Counted from the first letter of the stretch, positions 10,960 to 23,500 are shown. The stretch: DNA of 64,000 nt from Balaenoptera acutorostrata (GCF_949987535.1 NC_080064.1:132026708-132090707), one strand, 5' to 3'. Made by a program: numbers and translations. Notes: generated from the sequence alone by a model not told the origin.

Positions 10960-12189
10960 ATGTCACTCTGACTTTAGAATTACTAAGTGATTGTAACAAT
11001 TAGCAATGGAAGTGACCTTAGAAGTTGACCAGTTCAACCTCTCACTCAAAGCAGAAGTTACCTTTTAAAATATTTTTGATAAAGGCTTATCTTGCTGTTG
11101 CTTGAACATATCTGGTGCCCAGGAAGACACTGTAGTCAACCTTTAACAGTCACATTTTAATATCTTATAAATTTCCAAATATTTGAACACCATGATAGCA
11201 TTCAAACCTCTTCACTTTCTCTTGGCTTCCATCATCTGCATGAGGATTTGGCTTTCTTTTCAGAGCTCTTTTTTTCCTACAAAGAAACAGTTATGTATCT
11301 CTTCACGAGAGTTACTGTTTCTCTAAAAAACAAAACAAACTCTGGGGATGAGACAGCAGGAGAGATAGGGAGAGATGTCTGAGCTTATTTCCTAGAAGCA
11401 TCCTTCTCTCACATACCTCATGGCATTGTGGCATTTTGTGCCTCAGCAAAATTACTTATCACTTCATTTCATAGCTCTTTGGGTTGCTTGGCTAATGGTG
11501 AAAGTAGAGAATGAGTTTAAGATATAACTTGTTCCCACCTATGGGTAAGCTGAACAGTTATGAAGTTTTTCTTTTGTATCCAATTTAGTTTGTTTTTAAT
11601 GTTTGTCTTAATGAAGACCAGAATTGAGCGTAATGCTCTAAACAATGTGATAAACACAAGATTCAGTAGAACTGTCACAATTCCAGATTTGTGCATTAGA
11701 TTTCTATCAAAGTAGCAATTTTTGTAAAGCAGTGCTGTCACACTACTAGCTGTCACTAACTGTCCTGTTTTATATGAACAGGCTGGGTCTGTATTCTGTA
11801 TTTATGAAATTCAGTTCTTGAGCTATGACTAACTACTTATTCTTAAATCCAATTTAATTCTATGCAGCATTCCAAGAAAGTCATTAAATCTTAAGAAAGT
11901 CATTAAGTGCATTGTTACTCTTTCAGATGTTTGTGTCATATGTGATGTCTACTTTCCATGTCTTTATTCAAGTTTTTGACAAGAGGCTTTGAAAAGGACA
12001 GGGTCCAATATATTAGTTTTTCTGGTCATATTACTTCATATTGACTTACTTGAATATAAAATAATTTTCAGCCTCAAATATTCTATGATCCTCATTTGTA
12101 TTTAAGGAGTATATAAAGACTAGTACCTTGATTAATGTGTTTAAAGTCAAACTGGGGGGGAGGGGGAGTTAATCAAAAGTAAACTTTTT

Positions 12190-12458
12190 TTTTTTTTAAT
12201 TTATTTATTTTTGGCTGTGTTGGGTCTTCGTTTCTGTGCAAGGGCTTTCTCCAGTTGCGGCGAGCGGGGGCCACTCTTCATCGCAGTGCGCGGGCCTCTC
12301 TTTTTGCGGAGCACAAGCTCCAGACGCGCAGGCTCAGTAGTTGTGGCTCATGGGCCCAGTTGCTCCGTGGCATGTGGGATCTTCCCAGACCAGGGCTCGA
12401 ACCCGTGTCCCCTGCGTTGGCAGGCAGATTCTCAACCACTGCGCCACCAGGGAAGCCC
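12190..12458 (-). repeat. CHR-type SINE, young subtype, internally deleted
   Basis: Flanked by an exact 15-bp duplication aaaagtaaacttttt (12175-12189, 12459-12473). About 20 bp of the usual 'cactatcgcggcctctcttg' segment is missing (gggcctctctttttgcgg). Confidence 0.95.
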
Positions 12459-12684
12459 AAAAGTAAACTTTTTAGAAAGGTAATATTTTACATTATAACT
12501 CAACTATACTCCAATAAAAATTAATTAAAAAAAAATTTTTTTTTTAAAAAGTGAGTGCTGATTGACCTGGAACTCAGAGGGGTGTGGTGAATGTCTTGAC
12601 TTTTTTATTTTAAATGGAAAATTTAGTTAAAATTTGAGTGATAAAATGCTGTTTTCTGAAGTTAATACATCAATCCCCTCTATC

Positions 12685-13021
12685 TTTGTTAGCTCCAGCT
12701 ACCATAAGAAAATACCATAGGCGAGGTGGCTTAAAAAACAGAAACTTATTTTTCACAGTTCTGAAGGCTGGAAGTCCAAGATCAGGGTGCCAGTGTAGTC
12801 GGGTTTGGCTGAATGCCTTCTAGCTGAGTCCTCGCATGGCTGAGAGAGAGCTCTGATGTCTCTTCCTCTTATAGGAGAATCCCATTATGAGGCCCCACGC
12901 TCATCACCTCACTTAACCCTAATTACCTCCCAAAGGTCCCAGCTCCAAATACTTTCTATTACATTGGTAGTTAGGGCTTCAACATATGAATTTTGGGGGG
13001 ACACAGTTCAGTTCATAGTAA
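12685..13021. repeat. Old interspersed repeat, family not assigned
   Basis: Has the widely dispersed mammalian repeat wording 'aataccataggcgaggtggc', 'agttctgaaggctggaagtc', 'aattacctcccaaagg' and 'tttcaacatatgaatttt'-like sequence. I recognise it as a common repeat but cannot name the family safely. Confidence 0.6.
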
Positions 13022-13196
13022 CCCCCCTTTTATAGTCTATAGTGCATTGATTTTTATGCTTTTTACATTGTTATACTTCAAAATAATGTTTCTACAACAG
13101 TTGGAATACATTCATTAATTGAGATATTACTATGTTTTGTTGCTTTAATTTTTTTATCCTTGATATTCAACTCTGTATTGTAACGGAGTAAGTTTT

Positions 13197-13542
13197 TTTT
13201 TTAATTAATTTATTTTTTGGCTGTGTTGGGTCTTCATTGCTGCTCACGGGCTTTCTCTAGTTGCAGCAAGCAGGGGCTACTCTTCATTGCAGTGCACGGG
13301 CTTCTCATTGCAGTGGCTTCTCTTCTTGTGGAGCACGGGCTCTAGGTGCGTGGGCTTTAGAAGTTGTGGCACATGGGCTCAGTAGTTGTGGCTCGTGGGC
13401 TCTAGAGCGCAGGCTCAGTAGTTGTGGCACACGGGCTTAGTTGCTCCACGGCATGTGGGATCTTCCCGGACCAGGGCTCGAACCCGTGTCCCCTGCATTG
13501 GCAGGAGGATTCTTAACCACTGCACCACCAGGGAAGTCCCCA
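13197..13542 (-). repeat. CHR-type SINE, older subtype
   Basis: Full-length copy flanked by an 11-bp duplication gagtaagtttt (13186-13196, 13543-13553), with head 'accagggaagtcccc'. Confidence 0.95.
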
Positions 13543-13689
13543 GAGTAAGTTTTGATAAGAAAAACTTGAATCTTTTAAAATCTCTTAACCTCAAATGACA
13601 TGTTATTTATTATTATGTATTTTAAAGGTTTGATGCTTGTCTCTTCTATAATGAAAATTGAGTTCTGATTTTCATATGGTGAGGTTATC

Positions 13690-13780
13690 TTGGTTACTGG
13701 CTTTGACAGTAATCTTGGCTCCATCACTTCCTAGCCTTATGAGTTTTACTTCTCTAAGGTGGTTTCTTCACTGGTAAGTT
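13690..13780 (+). repeat. MIR fragment
   Basis: 'ctttgacagtaatcttggc', 'tccatcacttcctagcctt', 'tctaaggtggtttcttcact' follow the MIR core on the plus strand. Confidence 0.5.
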
Positions 13781-14408
13781 TTGGTGACTTGGACTTTGAG
13801 CTCTTCTTATTTCCAGTCTGATATTTTTACATTCTAAATCTCTAGAGCTCAGATTTTTAAAATTTGGCTTCAAGAAACATTACAAAATTAGAATGTATAG
13901 AACTTGGATCCCTCTTTATGTTAGAAATGGGAGAAATAAATATCAAAGATTATTCAGGGTTTTAAACTAGAGGTTAGGGAAAATGGTTATGGTGAAATTG
14001 GGAAGAACATGTTTGGGAAAGCAGATAAGCTTTTAGACTTTTTTGGGGGTTGGATAATCGTAATCTCAAAGAAATGTAAAAATAATACAGAGAATTTCCA
14101 TATTCGTTCATCCATAGTCCCTGATTGTTAATAGTTTACTGTATTTGTTTTACCATTCTCTGTGTGTACATGTACCTATGCACACACTCACGCATATTAT
14201 ATGTTCTTGACCTTTAATGTCTTGGTCTAAACCCTGTCATTACCTGAAACGTTACATTCAAATCACAAGCTCCTATGCCTCCACTTTTCTCATTCAGTAC
14301 GTTTTCTCCTGCTGTTTTTATTAAATGAACAGAGCAATCCATAGTAAGCTTGACTCAGCAAGCATTCAGTAATCACTACTGTTAAGAGCTTTTATTCAAT
14401 CTTTTCGA

Positions 14409-14640
14409 CATTTCCACTTCCTTCTCCTCTCCTCCTTATTTTTTTCCAGCTTGTCTTACTTCACTCTGATTTAGACTTCCATGAAATGTTAATCTAACCA
14501 TTCTCCTGGCAGTATCCTCATCTCCCTTGCTTTTCTTTACACCTGCCTGGTACAACTCTAATTTCTTATTTGATCCAGCTGCTTTGTGCCTCCCACCACT
14601 CCCTACTCCTAGACATGCTGCTGGACATTGTTAACAGTCT
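14409..14640 (-). repeat. Inverted-duplication copy B
   Basis: Reverse complement of 7603-7827: the 200 bp 14441-14640 differ at one base, and the flanking purine/pyrimidine tract aligns with small gaps. The surroundings are ordinary unique-looking sequence with no SINE scrap, so I take this as the source copy (inference). Confidence 0.9.
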
Positions 14641-16168
14641 CCAAACTGCACAGGCTTGGGAATACTGTATATCCCTGGTTTCCAGCTTCTACTAAGGTTT
14701 CAGTGCTGCCTGTCAATGCCTCATTTTACTAGTTGGGTGTCTTTTCTCCCAGTTCTTTGCAAATCTTTTCCAGCCTTCTCAAATCTCCACTCAGTTGTTG
14801 AGATCAGCATGTCTCTTTTTCATTTGTTCCTAGTAGTGCCTGATTAGTAGGCACTGGGTAAATATTTTTTTTGCGTGGATGGCGGAATTAAACGTTTTTA
14901 GTGTGTAGTTCTGTCAAGAAACTTAAGTGAAGATGTTTTGTTCTATATGCAATTAAAAATGAATGTCTAAAGATTGTAGCTTGAAGGAAGGATTTGGTTG
15001 GGAATTATCCTTACCGAAGCAGTGAACAGTAGATGAGATGGCTAAAGAGGTAAGCACATAGAGAAGAGAGAGCTGACAAAAGCAGTTAACATTTATGTAG
15101 AGGGATAGGAAAAAAAAATGAGGCAGATGTTAGTCACAGAAACCAATGAAAATGGTTTACACAGAAGCTCTTTATTTTTATATTTGTATGTGATACTTGA
15201 CTATTACTAGTATATATTCTTCCTTTATTTGTTCAATAAAACATTTGTTGAATGTGTCCAACATGCTCATCTGGAAATGGTTGCAGTTTCTTTTTAATGT
15301 TAACAATTTGAGTGGGACATTGTGCTGTGTTTCCCAGAGGAACTAAACAATCACCATAAGAATAAGGAGGAAAGAGGTAAACAGAGGCTGGATACATAGA
15401 AGCCCATGGAGGCCAGAAAGATTATGATTCTGTCATTTAATTGAATTTTGCAAATTGGTGATTTACAAAAGTATGAGGTTCCTCCCCCCCCCAAATATAG
15501 TAGATTTTAAATATCACTTAATATTTTTGGTATCGAATACTTTTAATCCTTTTGTAATTGTAGGTGAGTCACCTTAGAATCTTACAATTTTTGGCACTGC
15601 TGGAATTTTAGAGGTGGTACCTAATCTCTTGATGTGGAAATCCCTTACAGATTTTTTTTTCCCATAAATTTTCAGCCTACAATACCTATCCTTTCATGAA
15701 AACCATCTTTTTGTTACCACTGTTTCGTTATTCTTTCATTTCAAAAAGTTGATGTTTATATTATGGTAAACTGCTGCCTTCCAAATTTCCCTTAGACCTT
15801 TTGGAAACAGTCTGTTGGCTTTAAAAGCACAGGCTTCCTTTCTTTTTTCTTTTTTTCTTCCTTTCTTCCATCTTAACTTTTTTTTTTTTTGGTCAAAAAA
15901 GGTAATATGTATTTATTGTTCAAAATTGGGAAAATGTAGGTGCATGTTTTGCTACATCTAATTTCAGTGAAAAAAATGCTAGTTTCTTACCAGCATTGCT
16001 CAGTTATAGAACCTTGAATTTAGAGAGATGTTTACTTTCTCTTTCCTTAAACAGAGAAAGGGGGTGTGTTATTCAGAAAGTTTTGTTTTTGCAGACTGAC
16101 CCTCAGCCCTTAATGATTTAGATTTTTTAGGTATATAGTAGACAGGGTAGTAATATAAAAAATAGAAG

Positions 16169-16288
16169 TTTTTTTTTTTTGGCCACGCCGCACAGCTTGA
16201 GGGTTCTCAGTTCCCTGACCAGGAATTGAACCTGCGCCATGGCAGTGAAAGCCCAGAATCCTAACCACTAGGCCACCAGGGAACTCCC
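16169..16288 (-). repeat. Short CHR-family SINE
   Basis: About 120-bp element: poly-T, 'ggccacgccgcacagctt', 'gaccaggaattgaacctgcg', head 'gccaccagggaactccc'. This is the compact tRNA-only type, distinct from the roughly 330-bp SINEs nearby. Confidence 0.85.
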
Positions 16289-16569
16289 TAAAAGATATTC
16301 TTAATAGCATACAAATAATAAAAAGCTTTCCAAATTAAAAGGGATAAAGTAGAGGATATAGTTCCTTTGGTCTCTTGTAGCTGTGCCATATGTTTTTTTG
16401 AAATCAGAAGCTGACTAGTTTGAAGAGAAATGCTCCTATTGAGCTTACAGTTTCAAGGGTTGTTTGAATTACTAATTTGTGTAAATTGTACCATTTTGTT
16501 ACTTAAGATGTGGGTCTGCTGAATGCAGCCATGCATTTACTCAGCAGTTGAGATTTTTTTTGGATTATT

Positions 16570-17165
16570 TTTCCCTCCATTGGCTCTTCATGACATTTAG
16601 AACAAACTCAGGGGCCATACTCCTTATCCTAGCCTAAGAGGTTCTGCAATATTTGACTTCTGCCTACTCTGACTTCCTCTACTGCCTTGTTTCCAAGATC
16701 AAAATTGGTTTGTTTTTCTGTGGTTCCCAACCATGGCTATACTTTAGAGACACTTGGGGAACTTTTTAGAGAATGCTATTGCCAGACCCAGCCCCAGAAA
16801 TTGGTTTAACTGGTCTGGCAATGGGGCCTGGACATATAGTGTCTTTTAAAATCTTCCTGAATAAGTCTGTGCAGCTTGAGTTGAGAACCACTGATTGATT
16901 TTCTTAACTCATGTCCCCTTTTCATAGAGGTCTTCCAGACCTACAACATCCTATCTAAAGTCTCTTTCCTCTCTTTGCTGTCCCTTTACCCAGTTGAGTT
17001 TTTTCATTTCCGTATTTTCATTTACTTGTTTTATTTTTAAAACTTCCGTGAAAGCAGGGACATCATCTGTCTTTTCATGATATATCCTAACATCTAAAAC
17101 AACATTTGGCAGTTTATTAGTTCTCAACACATTTGTTGTATAAATGTTGAATGAATATTGTCACT
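16570..17165 (+). repeat. L2 fragment split by a hAT element
   Basis: 'cattggctcttcatgacatt', 'aaactcaggggccatact' and, after the insertion, 'gtgaaagcagggacatcatc' and 'tgttgtataaatgttgaatg' read as an L2 3' end on the plus strand, interrupted at 16719-16893. Confidence 0.6.
16719..16893. mobile_element. Non-autonomous hAT-Charlie element (MER3/MER5-like)
   Basis: Terminal inverted repeats ctgtggttcccaacc and ttgagaaccactg bound 175 bp containing 'gccagacccagccccagaaa' and 'tctggcaatggggcctgg', typical of MER3/MER5-type hAT elements. Inserted in L2. Confidence 0.7.
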
Positions 17166-17656
17166 GCAGCAATAGGGAGGTACTTTCAGAAGGCTTGTTG
17201 TTTCTGTGTAACCTGTAGAGGATTGCTTTGCTAAATTGTATTTCAGAGACTATACTAATTACTCCAGCAGGCTTTAAGAGAACATAGGTTTCATTATTTA
17301 AGGTTTTAGTATCCAAGGGCAAGAGCACACAAGAGAGAAGAAGATAGGTTGTCCCTTGGAAACGATGTTATAGATGTGGGTTAGGTTCTCCCTGCCAGTG
17401 CCCAAAAGGAAGAGGCATTTTTCATTACTACACTTGCAAGCACCTTTTATGATATGAGGAGGAATAATGACAGTGGTGTTATGCTTAATGAATGTTCACT
17501 TAAAGTAGGTTTGCACATGTATTTGGAGATTACTTTTTTCTGATTTTTATTTGTAATATAAACTACAGATCAGGCAGATCAGAAGTCAAGTGAACTCACC
17601 AACTATTATTTACCTTTAGTCTTTTATATTCTTTTTTTTTAAAATAATTTTAGTCC

Positions 17657-17984
17657 TTTTTTTAAAAATTTATTCACTTATTTTTGGCTGCATTGGGTCT
17701 TCATTGCTGCACGCAGGCTTTCTCTAGTTGTGGTGAGCCGGGGGGCTACTCTTCGTTGTGGTGCGCGTGCTTCTCATCGTGGTAGCTTCTCTTGTTGCAG
17801 AGCACGGGCTCTAGGCGTGCAGGCTTCAGTAGTTGTGGTTCGCAGGCTGTAGAGCGCAGGCTCAGTAGTTGTGACACATGGGCTTAGTTGCTCTTTGGCA
17901 TGTGGGATCTTCCCAGACCAGGGATCGAACCCGTGTCCCCTGCATTGGCAGGCGGGTTCTTAACCACTGTGCCGCCAGGGAAGT
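17657..17984 (-). repeat. CHR-type SINE, older subtype (left member of tandem pair)
   Basis: Body 'gcattgggtcttcattgctg' through head 'gccgccagggaagt'. Its head end is truncated or mutated where the next SINE's target-site duplication begins. Confidence 0.9.
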
Positions 17985-18004
17985 TTTTAAATTCTTTTCT
18001 TTTT

Positions 18005-18345
18005 TTTTTTTTTTTTTTTTAAAGTTAATACTGTTTTTTTTTTGTTTTGTTTTTTTTAAAGGTTTTATTTATTTATTTATTTATGGCTGTGTTGGGTCTT
18101 CGTTTCTGTGTGAGGGCTTTCTCTAGTTGTGGCAAGCGGGGCCACTCTTCATCGCGGTGCGCGGGCCTCTCACTATCGCGGCCTCTCTTGTTGCGGAGCA
18201 CAGGCTCCAGACGCGCAGGCTCAGTAATTGTGGCTCACGGGCCTAGTTGCTCCGTGGCATGTGGGATCTTCCCAGACCAGGGCTCGAACCCGTGTCCCCT
18301 GCATTGGCAGGCAGATTCTCAACCACTGCGCCACCAGGGAAGCCC
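18005..18345 (-). repeat. CHR-type SINE, young subtype (right member of tandem pair)
   Basis: Flanked by a 15-bp duplication aattcttttcttttt (17990-18004, 18346-18360). The poly-T is interrupted (ctgttttttttttgttttg), then four atttatt units. Inserted into the edge of the older SINE. Confidence 0.95.
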
Positions 18346-18976
18346 AATTCTTTTCTTTTTACTTAACCATAAACCGTGCATTTTTGCATTTTTTCTGGTC
18401 TTGAAACTGAGTTCTTTAAATTTCAAGTCATTGCTTTTTAAACCATTTGTTCTTTATTATTTTCTGTTACAAAATCAAAGTGCACTTATTGTTTAGATTT
18501 AGATATTGCAGTACATATAACAAAGTCAAAGTCCCTTATGATCAGCAGTATCTACTGCTGATAATTTGTGGTATGATTTTGTAAATTTTTCATACTCGTC
18601 GTGTATTGTATTTTTCTTATTTAGCATATATGATTTTTAAAAATCAATCAGTACTATTTTACTTTATATCTTGAATATCTTTCTATACAAATCTCTGTGT
18701 GTCTTTATCTTAAACTAAACATGGCTAAAACAGAACTATTGATTTCCCCTCTTCCCCTATTTTCCCTAAATCTGGTCTTCCCCACCTCACTTAAGGTCCA
18801 GTTTTTCAAGTTCATGACCCAGATTGTCCTTGATTCCTCTTTCCTAGCCTTCTATATCTAGTCTCCATTTTTCAACCACGGCCCCATCATCTTGTGTCTA
18901 TGCTGTGGCAATCTATGATATCTCCACATTCCACCCTTGGCCCCCTGCAATCCATTCTCCACATTGTAGCCAGAAT

Positions 18977-19018
18977 TTTATATATATATACATATGTATA
19001 TCTATCTATCTATCTATA

Positions 19019-19040
<22 letters not shown>
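18977..19040. repeat. (TA)n/(CTAT)n microsatellite
   Basis: Runs of tatata and ctatctatctat between L2 and the poly-T of the adjacent SINE; probably grew from that SINE's A-rich tail. Confidence 0.9.
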
Positions 19041-19056
<16 letters not shown>

Positions 19057-19161
19057 GCTGCTCTGAGAGGCTTGTGGGATCTGTTCCCCAACCAGGGATT
19101 GAACCCGGGCCAAGGCAGTGAAAGCACCGAATCCTAACCTCTAGACCACCAGGGAACTCCC
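19041..19161 (-). repeat. Short CHR-family SINE
   Basis: Poly-T, 'gaggcttgtgggatctgtt', 'accagggattgaacccggg', head 'gaccaccagggaactccc'. Confidence 0.85.
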
Positions 19162-20677
19162 AGAATGCTATTTTTAAAACAAAGACAAGCCTTTGCTCAG
19201 AATTCAGTGGTTTCCCATTGTTTCAAAGATAAAATTTTTAATCCTAATAGGCCCACCTCATCCAACCTTCTTTCTCTCCTTCAACTGTCCCTTTCTTACT
19301 AGCTTCTGCTTCCCCAGCTTTTATATTTTTGAACATGGTTAGCATATCAGGGCCCGAGGTCCTTTGCATTTGGTTTTTCTTCAACCTTGAAGCTGCCTGC
19401 TTCCCCGTTAGATCCAAGTCAGAAGCTCTCTCCTCAGAGAGGCCTTTAGTGATCAACTTATCTAAAGTAGTTCCACCCTTTCTAAAGTAGTTTCCACCCT
19501 TTCATGTTGTCCTGTTTGGTTTTATTTATGGCATTTGTCACCATCTGAAATGATTTTATTTACCTATTATTTAAATCACCAAACTAGAAAGTAAGACCCG
19601 TGAGAGCAGATTCTTATCCCTTCTATCTCCAGTCCACAGAATAGCATACATAGTAGGTGTTCAGTAAATGTTTCAAAATATGGATCACTTTAATGACTGA
19701 CATAGATTATAAATAAATTTTATCACATACCATATTGTAGTGCATATCCTTATGTGTATGTGTATTTTGCACACATTAGTATTTTTTTAGGATAGATTCT
19801 TAGACTTTGTTTTAAGCTATGCTGCTGGTTTCTAAACCATTCTTAGCTCTCTACCCAGGCCTTACAAAGCAGACCACAGGCTGGATTTGGCCATAGGCCT
19901 TAGTTTGCCAAAGCCTGCCTTTAGTTCATTGTAAATAGCATGTGAATTGTCTCTGTTTAATGTCAGAATTCCCTTGTGAAATCACCTGGGCCAGACACTT
20001 TGGGGGTGGGCAACTTTTGGACAACTTTTTTTTCCATCGTTTTTACCTGTTTATTTTGAGCCAAATCTGGTAATTTCTGTTTTCCTAGAAAACTCTTGTT
20101 TCAAAGCCTTCTCTTCATGTGTGTATTTTATATCATCTTTCTCATTCTTAGTGTTAACTTAAAATTAGAGTGATTCAGCTAATTTATATATTTTTTTTCC
20201 AAAAGAGCCAGCTCTTGAATTGATCAGTAGTTATTATTCTGTTTTTTATTTTAATTTGATTTTTCTTTTCTGCTTTTTTTGGGTAACTTTTAAAACATAT
20301 TGTTTTGTCTGGTAATGAAAGTCCTTAAGAGCATTCCTTTGAATTATATGATTCTATGTTTTATGGTTTGAAAGAGGTGTGTTTTTCACTTTCAGTTGAT
20401 TTTCTTCTACATTTCTAGTTTTGTCTATTAACTTTGGAGCCACAAGAATCTTAAACTACTTTCTTATCAATCCCAGGAACAAAAACCGTTTGTTGATTCC
20501 TTGTTTATTATGTTCTGACATTTTTTTTTTCTGCTCCGGTATGAGCTGTATTATTACATTGTTCTTCATTATTCCTTATCAGAGCTACTGATTTCTCCAA
20601 TTTCATATCTTTCCAGCCTGTCTCCCTCCCTGCCATCCCTGCTCTCTTCCCTTGTACAAATTAAAAACACTACTGTA

Positions 20678-21010
20678 GGGACTTCCCTGGTGGGGCAGTG
20701 GTTAAGAATCCACCTGCCATTGCCAGGGACACGGGTTCAATCCCTGGTGCAAGAAGATCCCACATGCCATGGAGCAACTAAGCCCGTGTGCCACAACTGC
20801 TGAGCCTGCAAGCCACAACTACTGAGGCTGCATGCCACAACTACTGAAGCCTGCACGCCTAGAGCCCATGTTCCGTAGCAAGAGAAGCCACCGGAATGAG
20901 AAGCTCACGCACTGCAGCAAAGAGTAGCCCCCACTCACCGCAACTAGAGAAAGCCCGCACACAGCAACGAAAACCAAATGCAACCAAAAAACACAAAACA
21001 AAACAAAAAA
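20678..21010 (+). repeat. CHR-type SINE on the plus strand
   Basis: Head gggacttccctggtggggca, then the full body and an A-rich tail (aaaaaacacaaaacaaaac). Flanked by the duplication actactgta (20669-20677, 21011-21019). It is the only full-length SINE in the same orientation as the gene. Confidence 0.95.
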
Positions 21011-21079
21011 ACTACTGTATATCTCCTATATTAATATTCTACTTTACTTCTGACATTTCTGGTCACCACGTGGAGAGCG

Positions 21080-21835
21080 GGGTTCCCCACACCAAGCAGA
21101 TAGATTCTCCAGCCACTATCTAGGTGTCCTGAAATTTAACTCAATTCTGATCTAACTACCCAGAGGTAGCATCATATCCCAGAGATTAATAAGGGCTCAG
21201 TCCCACAAGACTGTCCCCCCGAATACTTCAGATGCCAGTTGAAAGTCCAGATTGTTACGATTGTTAACCGTGCTCCTGGCTAACTGGCTGGCTGCTGTAA
21301 ATCAGGTTTGATGAATTTGCTAGAGCAGTTCACAGAGCTCAGGAAAACAATTTACTTACTAGATTACTGCTTTATTACAAAGATATTAAAGTATAGGAGT
21401 GAATGAAAAGATATACAGGGCAAGGTCCAGAAGAGTCCCAAGCACATGAGTTTTTGTCCCTGTGTAGTTTAGGGAGCTCCATCCTCCAGGAAGTGCTCCC
21501 AACCTTAATGGAAGCATGAATAATTAAATCTTTGGCCAATGGTGATTAATTCAACCTCCAGCTCCTCTTCCTTCCCTGGAGGAGAGGAGGATGGTGTTGA
21601 AAGTTCCAGCCCTCTAATCACTTAGTTGATTTCCCTGGTGACCAGCCCCCACCCCTAGAGGCCTTCCTGGAGTCACTACATTAACTTATCCTCAGGTGTG
21701 GTTGTAAGGGGCTTGTTATGAATAACAAAAGATACCTTTATCCTATTATTTAGGAAATTCCAAGGGTTTTAGCCCGGTCAGGAGTGGGGATGAAGACCAA
21801 GCATAATTTTCTTATAAATCACAATATCATACCTT
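21080..21835 (-). repeat. Old interspersed repeat, possible LTR-like remnant
   Basis: About 750 bp with repeat-like wording ('gatgaatttgctagagcagt', 'tcacagagctcaggaaaac') and a minus-strand AATAAAG near 21375. I suspect an ancient LTR but cannot name the family. Confidence 0.4.
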
Positions 21836-22140
21836 GCAGTCTACACTCCACTTACAATAAATTTGTGTAAATATCTGTAATAACTTCATTTCTAATCCCT
21901 CTTGTTTGCTTGGAATCTAGGGGTCCTTGATCTTTTTAAAAATATTTTTTATTGACATATAATAAACTGCACATACTTAAAGTATACTATTTGATGCTTT
22001 GCATCTACACATCATGAAACTCTTACCACAGTCAAGATAATGAACATATCAACAAAAATTTCCTTCTGTTCCTCCCAGTTCCTATCCATAGGCAATCACT
22101 GATCTGCTTCCTGTACCATAGATACATTTGCATTTTATAG

Positions 22141-22588
22141 TGTCGACTGAAAAAAAGCACAACCTAAAAGTTGAGAATTACGTTTTATTTCACGGACAAA
22201 ACTGAAGACTTAAGCCTGGAAGTTAGCCTTTCAGATAGCTCTTAGGGACTAGTCCAAAGAGGTAAGGGAGGAGCCAGGATATATAGAAGTTTTGCAACAA
22301 AACCCAGGTAGTTAGGACATCAAAAACGGTTACGGTTCATTAAAGAAAACCAGACGTCTCAAGTTAATTTAGCTCTTTTCTAGTATGGGAAGATGCAAGG
22401 GTCTGGGCTTATTGAAATCATTCCTTTGATATGCACCTTAACTATCTAGGGCCAGTATCCTCCTTTTCTCCATCCTGGATCCCCTCAGGGTGCACAGTGG
22501 CTGCTGTAGCTACTGGCTTGTTGGCCGGTGGCAACATCCTCTGTTTACTGATACGGGAGGCAACATTTTTCATCCGCAGTTGAATTCA
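22141..22588 (-). mobile_element. Probable solitary LTR of an old endogenous retrovirus
   Basis: 448 bp inserted in the old L1, bounded by TG...CA ends (tgtcgactg ... ttgaattca). On the minus strand it has TATATA near 22280 and AATAAA near 22185, about 95 bp apart and in LTR order. No internal viral genes are present. Flanks share 'tatag' but not as an exact adjacent duplication, so the boundaries are approximate. Confidence 0.5.
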
Positions 22589-23372
22589 GTATATAGTGTA
22601 TATGTTGGGAGTCCAGCTTCTTTCCTTCACCATATAATGACTTTGAGATTTATCCATGTTGTTACATTTATCAGTAGTTCATTCTTTTTTATTGCTTGGG
22701 TATTCATTCCATTTATGTATATACCACAATATGTTTATCCAGTAACCTGTTCGTGAACAGTTGGGTTGTTTCCAGTGCTTGCCTATTACAAATAAAACTA
22801 TGAACCAGAGTACGAGTCTGAGTCTTCATATGGACACATGTTTTCATTTTCTTGTATAAACATTGGTAATGGAATTGGGATTGTATGGTTTTGGGATGTT
22901 TTTTCCTTTTTAAGAAGCTGCCAAACTGTTTTCCCAAGTGGTTATACCATTTTACATTCCCATGAGCAGGCTATGAGAGTTCCAGTTCTTCCACATCCTT
23001 ATCGACACTTAGTATAATTATTCCGTAGTTTTAGCCAATACAGTAGAAGTATGGAGGTATCTTACTGTGGTCTAAATTTGCATTTCCCAAATGCTAATGG
23101 TGCTGAAATGCTAAATATCTTTACACGTGTTTATTTGCCACTTGTGTATCTCTAGTGAAGTGTCACATCCTGTGCCCTTTAAAAATAATTGGGTCATGTG
23201 TTTTATTACTGAGTTCTGAGAGTTTTGTACATATTCTGGATAAAAGTGTTTCGTCAGATATATGATCTGCAGGTGTTTTTTTCCAGACAGTAGCTTGTGT
23301 TTTCACTCTCAACCATGAGAACTTTCAAAAGGCAAAAGTCTAGTTTAGAAATTTCATCTTTTATGGATTGTG

Positions 23373-23500
23373 GGCCCCGCCACCCCGCCACCACCACCGC
23401 ATGCGGCTTGCGGGATCTTAGTTCCCCAACCAGGGACTGAACCCACACCTTTGGCAGTGAAAGCTCTGAGTCCTAACCACTGGACTGCCAGGGAATTCCC
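23373..23500 (-). repeat. Short CHR-family SINE
   Basis: GC-rich, proline-codon-like start (ccccgccaccccgccacc) replacing the poly-T, 'gcggcttgcgggatcttag', head 'gactgccagggaattccc'. Duplication tatggattgtg/tatgaattgtg (23362-23372, 23501-23511). Confidence 0.9.

Larger units (their letters stand above)
18720..19680 (+). repeat. L2 fragment, interrupted
   Basis: 'ccagattgtccttgattcct', 'tttgctcagaattcagtggt', 'tcccattgtttcaaagataa' and 'acatagtaggtgttcagtaa' read as L2 ORF2/3' UTR on the plus strand, interrupted by a microsatellite and a short SINE (18977-19161). A local 20-bp tandem duplication, ctaaagtagttccaccctt, lies at 19461-19501. Confidence 0.65.

Noticed and set aside
18047..18496. 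149-codon + frame
   Set aside because: Lies in the antisense strand of a CHR SINE plus flank; the same peptide recurs in other SINE copies.
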